Shown here: piece by piece, positions 1-7,641 of the stretch
Layout: each line of letters begins with the position of its first letter
Position numbering within the stretch: the stretch's first letter is position 1
Assembly (NCBI GenBank): GCA_905213325.1
Contig: CAJMHW010000010.1
Location: 1 to 52,925 of the forward strand
Reading direction: 5' to 3'
Origin: Collinsella aerofaciens
Lineage (GTDB): Bacteria > Actinomycetota > Coriobacteriia > Coriobacteriales > Coriobacteriaceae
Length of the DNA: 52,925 nt
Position numbers and translations under genes: made by a program
The notes under the pieces: generated by a model
The model's input: only the letters and a program-made list of their open reading frames with translations
Databases searched by the model: none
What the model was told of the DNA's origin: nothing

Positions 1-48
1 TCCCTGACACGGAAGAGGTCAGAAGTTCAAATCTTCTAACGCCCACCA
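1..48 (+). tRNA. tRNA-Val(GAC), 3' part only
   Basis: This is the 3' portion of a tRNA cut by the window edge. Bases 4-10 form the anticodon loop with anticodon GAC at 6-8 (valine). The 3' half of the anticodon stem is 11-15, the variable loop 16-20, the T stem 21-25/33-37 with T loop TTCAAAT, the acceptor strand 38-44, the discriminator A45 and the encoded CCA 46-48. The D arm and 5' acceptor strand lie outside the window. Confidence 0.9.
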
Positions 49-56
49 AATGTTCG

Positions 57-93
57 CAGCTCAGAGGCTATATCCTCTGGGCTGTTTTGTTTT
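57..93 (+). terminator. Rho-independent terminator of the tRNA
   Basis: An 11-bp stem (57-67 with 74-84, one G-U pair) closes a six-base loop and is followed by TTTTGTTTT. It lies 9 bases after the tRNA CCA end, so it most likely ends the tRNA transcript. Confidence 0.85.
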
Positions 94-409
94 GCCACCA
101 AGCACGCCGCCAATATAAGCCACCAAATATTGATCCAAGGTCTGTACGCGATGGTCTTCGCATCCCGTAGAGGTGCCGGCAGATTGCATACGTCCTGGCC
201 GATCGTGACCGCAACATGTTGGTCAAGCATAATCTTTTGGATTCTTTTGGCGTGAGCGACTTGATTTTGGTAGGATTTGTCAGCGGCTTGACTAAGGGGG
301 TTTTATAACTGCCATGCAGGTAGCCGTGTTGGTAGCGTTTTACCGACTTGCCAAGAACCCCTCATTTTTAATGCGTCTGCAAAATGACTAATTGCTTTGA
401 CCTGCTGAA

Positions 410-425
410 ACACTATATGTTGTGT
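410..425 (+). promoter_or_regulatory. NrdR box upstream of nrdD
   Basis: ACACTATATGTTGTGT matches the 16-base NrdR consensus acaCwAtATaTwGtgt at 15 of 16 positions. It abuts the -35 element of the nrdD promoter. A much weaker second box (444-459, sharing the ACA start and the ATATA core) overlaps the -10, 34 bases downstream. NrdR boxes normally occur in pairs about 31-32 bases apart, so the second box is uncertain. Repression by NrdR-ATP/dATP is the expected control of nrd operons. Confidence 0.75.
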
Positions 426-455
426 TTGACCTAAAAAAAGAATACAGGATATAGA
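426..455 (+). promoter_or_regulatory. Predicted nrdD promoter
   Basis: TTGACC (426-431) and TATAGA (450-455) are separated by 18 bases, a sigma-70/SigA-like arrangement placed just after the NrdR box. Transcription would start near 462, leaving an untranslated leader of about 220 bases before nrdD. Confidence 0.55.
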
Positions 456-480
456 TGCCTCTTTGTCGTATGATAGATGG

Positions 481-625
481 CGGACAGAGAACGAAGACCT
501 TAACTGCCTCTTTTGAACGTGTCCTTGAGCCGCTTGATCGGCTCCAGGGAATGTCCGCATGGAGGCTTATGGTTTATCGAGAACACAGATTGCGCGACGG
601 CGCCGCAAGACAGGGGCAAGCCCTG
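481..625 (+). other. Structured 5' leader of nrdD
   Basis: Within the leader, CGGACA (481-486) can pair with TGTCCG (552-557). This encloses a hairpin GAGCCG/CGGCTC (527-532 with 539-544). A separate hairpin CAGGG/CCCTG lies at 611-625. I do not recognise a known riboswitch. The remaining bases between the tRNA terminator and the NrdR box (94-409) show no convincing gene; a 63-codon frame at 455-646 has no ribosome site. Confidence 0.35.
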
Positions 626-682
626 CCAGGTATCGTTTGGCTCTGAAGCGCGATGAGGCTACGATACGAAAGAGGCAAGAGG

Positions 683-2905
683 ATGAAGATCATCAAGCGC
701 AGCGGCACCGAGGTTGTCTTTGACATCGATAAGATCGTCAATGCCATCCGCGCCGCAAACTTGGAGGTCGAGGAGAGCTCTCGTCTTACCGACCGCCAGG
801 TGGTTTACGCGGCACAAAACGTCGCCGAGGCATGCGAGAACGCGGGCCACACCGTGTCGGTCGAGGAGATTCAGGATCTGGTCGAGGACGAGATCATGCG
901 TCTCGACTGCTACGAGGTCGCTCGCCATTACATCATCTATCGCTATGTTCAGAGCCTGAAGCGCCAGAAGAACACGACCGACGACAAGATTCTGTCGCTG
1001 ATTGAGTGCAACAACGAAGAGGTCAAGCAGGAGAACTCCAACAAGAACCCGACCGTCAATTCCGTTCAGCGTGACTACATGGCCGGCGAGATCTCCAAGG
1101 ACCTGACCCAGCGTGTGCTGCTGCCCCAGGAGATTGTGGATGCTCACAATGAGGGTCTGATCCACTTCCATGATTCGGACTACTTTGCCCAGCACACGCA
1201 TAACTGCGACCTGGTGAACCTGGAGGATATGCTCCAGAACGGTACTGTTATCTCGGGTACGCTGATTGAGAAGCCGCACAGCTTCTCGACCGCCTGCAAC
1301 ATCGCGACGCAGATCATCGCCCAGGTTGCTTCCTCCCAGTATGGTGGCCAGTCGATTTCGCTGACCCATCTTGCCCCGTTCGTCGAGGTGAGCCGTCAAA
1401 AGATTCGCGTCGAGGTCGCCCGCGAGCTCGAGGAGCTCGGCGTTTCCGCATCTCCCGAAAAGGTCCGCGAGGTTGTTGAGGATCGCCTGCGTGACGAGAT
1501 CCGTCGCGGCGTTCAGACGATTCAGTATCAGGTCGTGACCCTTATGACCACCAACGGCCAGGCGCCGTTCGTGACGGTCTTTATGTATCTTAACGAGGCC
1601 CGTACGCCTCAGGAGAAGCACGACCTTGCCATGATCGTGGAGGAGACGCTTCGCCAGCGCTACGAGGGCGTTAAGAACGAGGCCGGCGTATGGATCACCC
1701 CGGCATTCCCCAAGCTTATCTATGTACTCGAGGACGATAACGTTCACGAGGATTCCCCGTACTTCTACCTGACCCAGCTGGCTGCCAAGTGCACTGCCAA
1801 GCGTATGGTGCCCGATTACATCTCCGAGAAAAAGATGCGCGAGCTCAAGCTGTCGAAGGGCGAGACCGCGGGTAACGGCGACTGCTATACCTGCATGGGC
1901 TGCCGCAGCTTCTTGACGCCCGACCGCTCGGGCAACGGCTTTAACAACGTTGCCAACGCGCTAAACTACGACCCGAACAAGCCCAAGTACTATGGTCGCT
2001 TTAACCAGGGCGTCGTGACCATCAACCTGCCCGATGTCGCGCTGAGCTCGCATCAGGATATGGATAAGTTCTGGAAGATCTTCGACGAGCGCCTTGAGCT
2101 GTGCCACCGTGCCCTGCTGTGCCGTCATGAGCGCCTGATGGGTACGCTTTCTGACGCCGCACCGATTCTGTGGCAGTACGGCGCCCTCGCTCGTCTGAAG
2201 AAGGGCGAGACGATCGACAAGCTGCTCGTGGGCGGTTACTCCACCATTAGTCTGGGTTATGCCGGCCTGTACGAGTGCGTCAAGTACATGACGGGCCACA
2301 GCCACACCGAGAAGGAGGGCACGCCGTTTGCCATGGCCGTCATGCAGCGCATGAACGACAAGTGCGCCGAGTGGAAGGCCGAAAGCGATATTGACTTCTC
2401 GCTGTACGGTACCCCGCTTGAGTCGACGACCTACAAGTTCGCCAAGTGCCTGCAGCGTCGTTTTGGCATCATCCCGGGCGTGACGGACAAGGGCTACATC
2501 ACCAACAGCTACCACGTCCACGTGTCCGAGGAGATCGACGCCTTCGATAAGCTTAAGTTTGAGGGCATGTTCCAGCAGCTTTCGCCGGGCGGTGCCATCT
2601 CCTACGTCGAGGTTCCCAACATGCAGGACAACCTCAAGGCTGTCATTCGCGTGATGCAGTACATCTACGACAACATCATGTACGCCGAGCTCAACACCAA
2701 GAGCGACTACTGCCAGGTGTGCGGCTACGACGGTGAGATCAAGATTGTCGAGGATGACGGCAAGCTGGTGTGGGAGTGCCCTAACTGCGGCAACCGCGAT
2801 CAGGAGAAGATGAATGTTGCCCGTCGCACGTGCGGCTACATCGGTACCCAGTTCTGGAACCAGGGCCGAACCGAGGAGATCCGCGACCGCGTGCTGCATC
2901 TCTAA
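683..2905 (+). CDS. nrdD: Anaerobic ribonucleoside-triphosphate reductase, large subunit
   Basis: Class III ribonucleotide reductase: it reduces ribonucleoside triphosphates to deoxyribonucleotides without oxygen, using a glycyl radical installed by NrdG. The 740-residue protein starts with an ATP-cone domain (IIKRSG, roughly residues 1-95), which binds ATP/dATP for activity control. The C-terminus carries four zinc-site cysteines (CQVC at 677-680, CPNC at 699-702) and the radical loop RTCGY with Gly718. The start ATG at 683 has AGAGG seven bases upstream; the in-frame ATG at 653 has no ribosome site. An NrdR box lies in the promoter. The partner nrdG follows after a 430-base palindromic spacer. 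Confidence 0.97.
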   Translation: MKIIKRSGTEVVFDIDKIVNAIRAANLEVEESSRLTDRQVVYAAQNVAEACENAGHTVSVEEIQDLVEDEIMRLDCYEVARHYIIYRYVQSLKRQKNTTDDKILSLIECNNEEVKQENSNKNPTVNSVQRDYMAGEISKDLTQRVLLPQEIVDAHNEGLIHFHDSDYFAQHTHNCDLVNLEDMLQNGTVISGTLIEKPHSFSTACNIATQIIAQVASSQYGGQSISLTHLAPFVEVSRQKIRVEVARELEELGVSASPEKVREVVEDRLRDEIRRGVQTIQYQVVTLMTTNGQAPFVTVFMYLNEARTPQEKHDLAMIVEETLRQRYEGVKNEAGVWITPAFPKLIYVLEDDNVHEDSPYFYLTQLAAKCTAKRMVPDYISEKKMRELKLSKGETAGNGDCYTCMGCRSFLTPDRSGNGFNNVANALNYDPNKPKYYGRFNQGVVTINLPDVALSSHQDMDKFWKIFDERLELCHRALLCRHERLMGTLSDAAPILWQYGALARLKKGETIDKLLVGGYSTISLGYAGLYECVKYMTGHSHTEKEGTPFAMAVMQRMNDKCAEWKAESDIDFSLYGTPLESTTYKFAKCLQRRFGIIPGVTDKGYITNSYHVHVSEEIDAFDKLKFEGMFQQLSPGGAISYVEVPNMQDNLKAVIRVMQYIYDNIMYAELNTKSDYCQVCGYDGEIKIVEDDGKLVWECPNCGNRDQEKMNVARRTCGYIGTQFWNQGRTEEIRDRVLHL

Positions 2906-2916
2906 TACCGCTCCGG

Positions 2917-3055
2917 GGCTGAGCCGGGAGGGCCGCTTGGGCATTTGCTCGCTATTTCGGACAGTCCTGCGCAAGACGAAGGCCACATTAAGTGGCCTTC
3001 TTTGCGTGCGGAACTCATATCGAGCAAAAGCCCAAGCGGCCCTCTCGGCTCAGCC
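2917..3055. repeat. Large inverted repeat (35-base arms) around the nrdD terminator
   Basis: Arms 2917-2951 and 3021-3055 are complementary at 33 of 35 positions and enclose 69 bases that contain the nrdD terminator hairpin. The nested palindrome-in-palindrome layout exceeds what termination needs. It could be an intergenic mobile palindrome (REP or MITE-like) that landed at the terminator. No coding capacity is seen. Confidence 0.8.
2978..3003 (+). terminator. nrdD: Terminator after nrdD
   Basis: A perfect 9-bp stem, GAAGGCCAC paired with GTGGCCTTC, has a five-base ATTAA loop and is followed by TTT. It lies about 70 bases after the nrdD stop, inside the larger inverted repeat. Confidence 0.75.
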
Positions 3056-3120
3056 AAGTTGACGTAGCTGAGATACGGCATGCGGTCTGCTCACTCCTCG
3101 AAGTTCTAAGCGGAAATGAG

Positions 3121-3168
3121 TTGACTTGCAACAACGCTTTGCTTGCGATGGCGGTTGAGTTGCAACAA
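3121..3168 (+). repeat. Pair of direct repeats TTGA(C/G)TTGCAACAA
   Basis: TTGACTTGCAACAA (3121-3134) and TTGAGTTGCAACAA (3155-3168) differ by one base and are 34 bases apart, about three helical turns. The second contains the palindrome GTTGCAAC. They sit between the two nrd genes and could be a regulator site. I do not recognise the regulator. Confidence 0.5.
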
Positions 3169-3234
3169 GGTTTTTATTGGACCTCGAACCCTATACTCGA
3201 TGTTCGCTTCGTTCATTGAGTTACCCTTTGCATG

Positions 3235-3316
3235 AGGCCGGGACATATCGTCCCGCCCGCAGTTTCGCAGGCCGAAGGCCGAGAATGTTTGAGGACGGGA
3301 TGATATGTCCCGGCCT
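3235..3316. repeat. Inverted repeat (21-base arms) upstream of nrdG
   Basis: Arms 3235-3255 and 3296-3316 are complementary at 20 of 21 positions. The 40-base interior contains a smaller GGCC-GAA-GGCC hairpin. The right arm ends four bases before the nrdG ribosome site, so folding could affect nrdG translation. It may be a dispersed intergenic palindrome; only one copy is seen here. Confidence 0.75.
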
Positions 3317-3332
3317 CCCGGGAGAGTTACCT

Positions 3333-3914
3333 ATGAATTACGCGAACATTAAGTATTTCGACATTGCTGATGGGGAAGGCGTTCGTACTTCTCTGTTTGT
3401 GAGTGGGTGCCGTCGTGGGTGCAAGAATTGCTTTAACTCTGTCGCGTGGGACTTTGCTGCGGGTGAGCCGTTCGATCGCGCCGTCGAGGATAAGATTATC
3501 GAGAGTCTCGATCATCCCTTTATCGATGGCCTGACGATTCTGGGTGGCGAGCCTATGGAGCCCGAGAATCAGGCGGGGTTTGTTGACTTTATCGAGCGCG
3601 TGCGTGCGGCCTATCCTGCGGGGTCGGGCAAGACCATTTGGTGCTTTACCGGTGACGTGCTCGAGGAGCTTATGCCGGGTGGCCGTCATCATACCGAGGT
3701 GACGGACCGTATCCTGGCCTGCCTCGACATGTTGGTGGACGGCCCGTTCGTTCAGGATCTGTACGATATCTCGTTGCGCTTTAGGGGCTCGAGCAATCAG
3801 CGCGTGATCGACATGAACGCCACGCGCGCTCGTGCTGCACGTGAGGGCGTTTCGCTTTGCGACGCCGTGGAGCTTTGGCGGGACGATCCGGTCTATTCGA
3901 CCCATACTATGTAG
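3333..3914 (+). CDS. nrdG: Anaerobic ribonucleotide reductase activating protein (radical SAM)
   Basis: Radical SAM activase that generates the glycyl radical on NrdD. The 193-residue protein carries the NrdG-type cluster motif C26-RRG-C30-KN-C33 (CX3CX2C), which ligates the 4Fe-4S cluster that cleaves S-adenosylmethionine. GGEPMEP (the GGEP SAM-contact motif) follows in the middle. I chose ATG 3333 because GGAGAG lies six bases upstream and the family N-terminus (NYANIKYFDIADGEGVR) begins there; frames opening earlier run through the palindrome. It lies downstream of nrdD but is separated by a terminator and two palindromes, so it may have its own promoter. Confidence 0.95.
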   Translation: MNYANIKYFDIADGEGVRTSLFVSGCRRGCKNCFNSVAWDFAAGEPFDRAVEDKIIESLDHPFIDGLTILGGEPMEPENQAGFVDFIERVRAAYPAGSGKTIWCFTGDVLEELMPGGRHHTEVTDRILACLDMLVDGPFVQDLYDISLRFRGSSNQRVIDMNATRARAAREGVSLCDAVELWRDDPVYSTHTM

Positions 3915-3980
3915 CTTGTGGCCGATGCCGGAGGGCGTGGTACCATAGCGCGAACGCAAAATCGGAAAAGTGAGGCCCAG

Positions 3981-4538
3981 ATGGTCGATCAGGAAAAAGT
4001 CGAGGCCGCCATTAAGCTATTGCTTGAGGGCATAGGCGAGGATCCAACTCGTGAGGGCCTGCTGGAGACCCCGGCGCGCGTTGCCCGTATGTATGGTGAG
4101 ATCGCCGGCGGTATGGACCAGAGTGCCGAGGAACACCTGTCTAAAACCTTTGCCGTCGCTTCGAACGATTTGGTTATCGAGCGCGACATTACGTTTTACT
4201 CGCTGTGCGAGCATCATCTGCTGCCGTTTTACGGCAAGGCTGCCATTGGCTATATCCCCAACGGCCGTGTCGCAGGGCTTTCTAAGCTTGCCCGCACGGT
4301 TGAGGTCTATGCCCGTCGTCTGCAGCTGCAGGAGCAGCTGTGTGCACAGGTTGCCGATGCCCTCATGGAGTATCTCGCTCCCCAGGGAGCGATTGTGCTC
4401 ATGGAAGCCGAGCATATGTGCATGACCATGCGCGGCGTGCAAAAGCCTGGCACCAAGACCGTGACGCTCGCTCGTCGCGGCGTCTTTGAGGCCGATCCGT
4501 CGCTCGAGGAGCGATTCTTTAGGATGCTGGGACGCTAA
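3981..4538 (+). CDS. folE: GTP cyclohydrolase I
   Basis: First step of pterin synthesis: GTP to 7,8-dihydroneopterin triphosphate plus formate. The 185-residue protein has the family signature YSLCEHHLLPFYGKA, with zinc ligands expected at Cys76, His79 and Cys147. The length is normal for a unimodular bacterial FolE. The ATG at 3981 has GTGAGG about five bases upstream; an in-frame reading back to 3918 has no family residues. It opens a folate group: the stop codon is two bases before the HD-domain gene, and folB follows. Confidence 0.95.
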   Translation: MVDQEKVEAAIKLLLEGIGEDPTREGLLETPARVARMYGEIAGGMDQSAEEHLSKTFAVASNDLVIERDITFYSLCEHHLLPFYGKAAIGYIPNGRVAGLSKLARTVEVYARRLQLQEQLCAQVADALMEYLAPQGAIVLMEAEHMCMTMRGVQKPGTKTVTLARRGVFEADPSLEERFFRMLGR

Positions 4539-4540
4539 CT

Positions 4541-5122
4541 ATGAGAGTCGTCAACGACTTTACATCGAATACTGACGAGGGAACGCCGCGTCGCGGTTTT
4601 ATGGCTTCGGGCCTGGCGCCTTTTGGCGTCATGCCTCGTATCGATTACATCTGTGCCAACGGCCTGTTCCGGCGGCACCTGGGCAACATTGCACAGTTGG
4701 AATCGGGGCGCATCTTCTGCCGCCACGGTATTGACCACCTGCTGGATGTCGCTCGTATTATGTGGATTAAGAATCTCGAGGAAGATCTCGAATTTGACCG
4801 CGAGGTCATCTACGCCACGGCACTTCTTCACGATATCGGCAAAGATGAACAGTACGAATCGGGTATATCCCATGATGTTGCAAGCGAACGCGTCGCTGAT
4901 GCGATTCTCGGCGGCATGCCCGATGACGTAGCGTTTGAGCCGGCCGATGCCGCAGCCATTAAGACGGCCATTCTGGGCCATCGAAAGCTGCGCGTGAACA
5001 GCCAACCGCTCGAGCGCCTGCTCTATGCAGCCGACAAAGCGTCGCGCGCCTGCTTTGCATGCCCCGCGCGCAATGCTTGCAACTGGAGCGATGATAAAAA
5101 GAACCTGTCGATTCGCGTGTAG
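4541..5122 (+). CDS. HD-domain hydrolase in the folate operon
   Basis: A 193-residue metal-dependent phosphohydrolase of the HD superfamily. The motif is spread over H62, the H97-D98 doublet (LLHDIGK) and D165 (YAADKAS). The C-terminal tail has three cysteines (C171, C174, C180) that could bind a metal or cluster. It starts two bases after the folE stop, so it is probably translationally coupled to folE and lies between folE and folB. The pathway step between them, removal of phosphates from dihydroneopterin triphosphate, has no dedicated enzyme here, so this protein is a candidate for it. That role is inferred from position only. Confidence 0.85.
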   Translation: MRVVNDFTSNTDEGTPRRGFMASGLAPFGVMPRIDYICANGLFRRHLGNIAQLESGRIFCRHGIDHLLDVARIMWIKNLEEDLEFDREVIYATALLHDIGKDEQYESGISHDVASERVADAILGGMPDDVAFEPADAAAIKTAILGHRKLRVNSQPLERLLYAADKASRACFACPARNACNWSDDKKNLSIRV

Positions 5123-5165
5123 TTAGTTTACGCGGTCGGGGTTCTAAACGAAGGAGACGATCGCG

Positions 5166-5651
5166 ATGAGCAACAAGAAACTGCCCGAGAATGCAACCAA
5201 GACTGAAGGCGCCGAGCTCGCCCGCCGTGGAAGGGGCGAAATATCCACCGCAACGGCGGTTCCCCACGTGAGCTATGACGATCTGCGCCATGCTGACCGC
5301 ATTACTATCGACGGTCTCGAGGTCTTTGCCAACCACGGCGTGTATCCCGAAGAGAACGCGCTGGGCCAGAAGTTCATCGTGTCCTTGGTGCTCTATGCCG
5401 ACCTGCGTGCAGCGGGGGAGCACGATAACCTGGACGCCTCGATTGACTACGGCTCGGTGTGCCACGATGTCGATGGGTATCTGCGCGAGCATACGTTTAA
5501 ACTTATCGAGGCGGCAGCCGAGGGTGTGGCCCAGATGCTGTTGCGTCGTTATCCCTTGCTGCTTGGTGTGCGCATAAAGCTCGATAAGCCGTGGGCGCCC
5601 GTCGGTCTTCCCCTGGCAAGCTGCGGCGTCGAGATCGAGCGCGTGCGCTAG
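5166..5651 (+). CDS. folB: Dihydroneopterin aldolase
   Basis: Converts 7,8-dihydroneopterin to 6-hydroxymethyl-7,8-dihydropterin and glycolaldehyde. The FolB core runs from about residue 42 (DRITIDGLEVFANHGVYPEE, then ALGQKF) to the end (VRIKLDKPWAP). The 161-residue protein carries an extra 40 or so N-terminal residues of low complexity compared with the usual 120-residue enzyme; the good AAGGAG site before ATG 5166 supports the long form. The last four bases overlap the end of the convergent metallopeptidase gene. folK and folP are not in this window. Confidence 0.9.
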   Translation: MSNKKLPENATKTEGAELARRGRGEISTATAVPHVSYDDLRHADRITIDGLEVFANHGVYPEENALGQKFIVSLVLYADLRAAGEHDNLDASIDYGSVCHDVDGYLREHTFKLIEAAAEGVAQMLLRRYPLLLGVRIKLDKPWAPVGLPLASCGVEIERVR

Positions 5652-6433
5652 TCGACGCTAGAGCTTGTTGAGGGTGGCTGCTTGAGCCGCTGCGACAGGG
5701 CTCTATTGTTGGGGCAGTACGTGTCGAGCAGGGCGTGAAACCGCTGATTGTGGCTTGGCTCGAGCAAGTGGACGAGCTCGTGGGCGACAACCATGTCGAG
5801 GCATTCGACGGGGTAGGCGGCGAGCTCGCGCGCGATGCGAATAGCGCCGGATTTAGGTGTGCATGAGCCCCAACGCGTTTTCATGCTGCGTACGGAAATG
5901 CGGGCCACGTTGACGCCCATTGCGATTTCGTACGCATGCACCATATCGCGCAGCGCTGTGGTGACCTCGGAGGCATAGAGCTGGTCGATGTGGGCTTGGA
6001 GCTCATCGGACGTTAGGCCGTCGAGGATTGCGTACCGCTTGGCCTGTAGGCGTTCGTCCGATTTGTCGGCACCCATAAAGCTTGCGAAGGTGGCCTGCTT
6101 GGGTCGCGGTGCGGGTGACGCAAAGTTGTGATCGAGTGCGTCCTGTACCGTGATGGGCATGCCCCAAAGTGCAATGATGGACGAGGGGCTGAGCGGCTCT
6201 TGTGCCGTCGCCTGATGTTGCTCGCGCTGGGCAAGTCGACCGATAATCCAGGTGCTGTTGCGCTTCACAAACGCTTCGATACGCTCGCGGCTGGCGCCGA
6301 GCGGTGCGCTGGCGTGGACCTCACCGCTCGATGTGACGCGTAGGTTGAAGTTCTTGACGCGCTTTTTGGTAACGACGACGGGGATGGATGTGCCATCCGG
6401 TCGGGATACGGTAATCGTAAATTGCTGCGTCAA
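5648..6433 (-). CDS. YgjP-like zinc metallopeptidase (M48/DUF45 type)
   Basis: A 261-residue predicted cytoplasmic metalloprotease. The C-terminal half has the zinc motif H218-E-L-V-H222 with a further His228 (HELVHLLEPSH), and just before it the MKTRWGSC box typical of the YgjP/WLM-like family. The N-terminal part (KRVKNFNLRV) is the usual beta-rich lead-in. I place the start at a TTG at 6433, which has GAAGGA six bases upstream; starts further upstream run into a hairpin. The substrate is unknown. It lies downstream of the dipeptidase on the same strand but is separated from it by that hairpin. Confidence 0.85.
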   Translation of the reverse strand: MTQQFTITVSRPDGTSIPVVVTKKRVKNFNLRVTSSGEVHASAPLGASRERIEAFVKRNSTWIIGRLAQREQHQATAQEPLSPSSIIALWGMPITVQDALDHNFASPAPRPKQATFASFMGADKSDERLQAKRYAILDGLTSDELQAHIDQLYASEVTTALRDMVHAYEIAMGVNVARISVRSMKTRWGSCTPKSGAIRIARELAAYPVECLDMVVAHELVHLLEPSHNQRFHALLDTYCPNNRALSQRLKQPPSTSSSVD

Positions 6434-6455
6434 AAGCGGTCCTTCAGGTTGGGGA

Positions 6456-6491
6456 CGGGCCGGCATGTCGACCGTTCGGCATGCCGGCCCG
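6456..6491 (-). terminator. Perfect 12-bp hairpin between two minus-strand genes
   Basis: CGGGCCGGCATG (6456-6467) pairs fully with 6480-6491 across a 12-base loop. It follows the dipeptidase stop on the minus strand by 16 bases. There is no long T tract on either strand, so it may be a weak terminator or a transcript-stabilising hairpin. Confidence 0.55.
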
Positions 6492-6507
6492 CTCAAGGGA
6501 CGTGATA

Positions 6508-7521
6508 TTAATAACGCTCAAAGAAGGCAAGCGCATTATCGCTGCAGAGCTTCTGCATCACGGTCTTGCCAAAGTGCTTGGAGAGCATGTTCTGGAACTC
6601 GGGCATCTTGCTGGCATCGGAGAGGAAAGCGGGCACCGTGGCGCCGTCCCAGTCGCCGCCGAGTGCGATGACGTCCTCGCCGCCCAGGTCGAGCCAGTGC
6701 TCGATATGTGCCGCCAGCTGGTCGAAGGTGACGTCTGCGGCGGTCTTGTCGGTTGCGTCGTTGGAAAGGAACTCGCTGCAGTAGTTGAGGCCGACGATGC
6801 CACCCGTGTCGCGAATGGTGCGGAACTGGTCGTCGGTGAGGTTGCGCTTGACGCCGCAGACGGTGCGGGAGTTGGAGTGGCTGGCGACGAAGGGGCGCGT
6901 GGCGTGGGCGACAACCTCGTCAAAGCACTCATCGTTGAGGTGGGAGACGTCGAGTACCATGCCGGCGTGCTCCATCTGCGTAAGTGCCTCGATGCCGGCA
7001 GCGGTGAGGCCGGCGTGGGTATCGTGCCCGCTCGCGAGCGGTCCCTGCGCGTTCCAGCTGAGTGACGACATAAGCACGCCCAAGCTCTTGAGCACCTCGA
7101 TCAGCGCGGGGTCCTCGGCAAAGAACGTGGCGTTTTCGATGGTGTGGATGCAAGCGACCTTGCCGTCCTTGAGCGCGGGGCGAATGTCTGCGGCGCTGCG
7201 TACGTTGACCATGCGGTCGTGGTTGAGCATTGCCTGGCCGCTCATATGCGCCATGATCTGCGCCTGGAAGCGCGCGGCGTGGGCGGTGGGAATCTCGTCG
7301 GGGACAAACGTGGCGAAGCACTGTGCCCACGGCGTGTTGCCAATCTTTGCGAGCGAGATGGCGCAGGCGTTGCCCTCGATGAGATCGAAATCTTGCGGAT
7401 GTGTTTCGTCGCCGGGGAAATAACCGTCGGTGCCGGCGGTAAAGCGCAGGTCGAGATCGAGTGTGGCCCAGCCGATGCGGTCAGCGGTGTCGCAGTGAAG
7501 GTCAAATACGGGATATGCCAT
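6508..7521 (-). CDS. Membrane dipeptidase-family (M19) peptidase
   Basis: A 337-residue renal-dipeptidase-like zinc hydrolase that cleaves dipeptides, often with D- or modified residues. The N-terminal metal motif H9-C-D11 (FDLHCDT), the VLDVSHLND block, the FVASHSNSR block and ALGGDWDG are all family signatures. No signal peptide is seen, so it should be cytosolic. The ATG at 7521 has GGAGGA directly upstream. It is divergent from the FKBP gene, and the 120 bases between carry both promoters. Confidence 0.92.
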   Translation of the reverse strand: MAYPVFDLHCDTADRIGWATLDLDLRFTAGTDGYFPGDETHPQDFDLIEGNACAISLAKIGNTPWAQCFATFVPDEIPTAHAARFQAQIMAHMSGQAMLNHDRMVNVRSAADIRPALKDGKVACIHTIENATFFAEDPALIEVLKSLGVLMSSLSWNAQGPLASGHDTHAGLTAAGIEALTQMEHAGMVLDVSHLNDECFDEVVAHATRPFVASHSNSRTVCGVKRNLTDDQFRTIRDTGGIVGLNYCSEFLSNDATDKTAADVTFDQLAAHIEHWLDLGGEDVIALGGDWDGATVPAFLSDASKMPEFQNMLSKHFGKTVMQKLCSDNALAFFERY

Positions 7522-7641
7522 GGTTCCTCCGGTTGCAGCGTTTCTTTGCAAACTGTCATTGAATTGTATGACTAGGGTATAGTTAGCGCCATATGTTCAT
7601 GGCGGCCCGCGTTGTGCGCCGCCCTTATTACGGAGGTTACC

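Noticed and set aside
600..640. Cobalamin-riboswitch-like words (CCGCAAGACAGG, CCTGCCAGG) in the nrdD leader
   Set aside because: The order and spacing of the conserved B12-box elements are not met and the remaining core is absent.
455..646. 63-codon frame in the nrdD leader
   Set aside because: No ribosome site, no family pattern, and it starts within the predicted -10 region.
659..1747. Long minus-strand open frame (362 codons) opposite nrdD, and another of 341 codons at 1961-2986
   Set aside because: They mirror the codon pattern of nrdD in GC-rich DNA, have no ribosome site and no family resemblance. The plus-strand NrdD is unmistakable.
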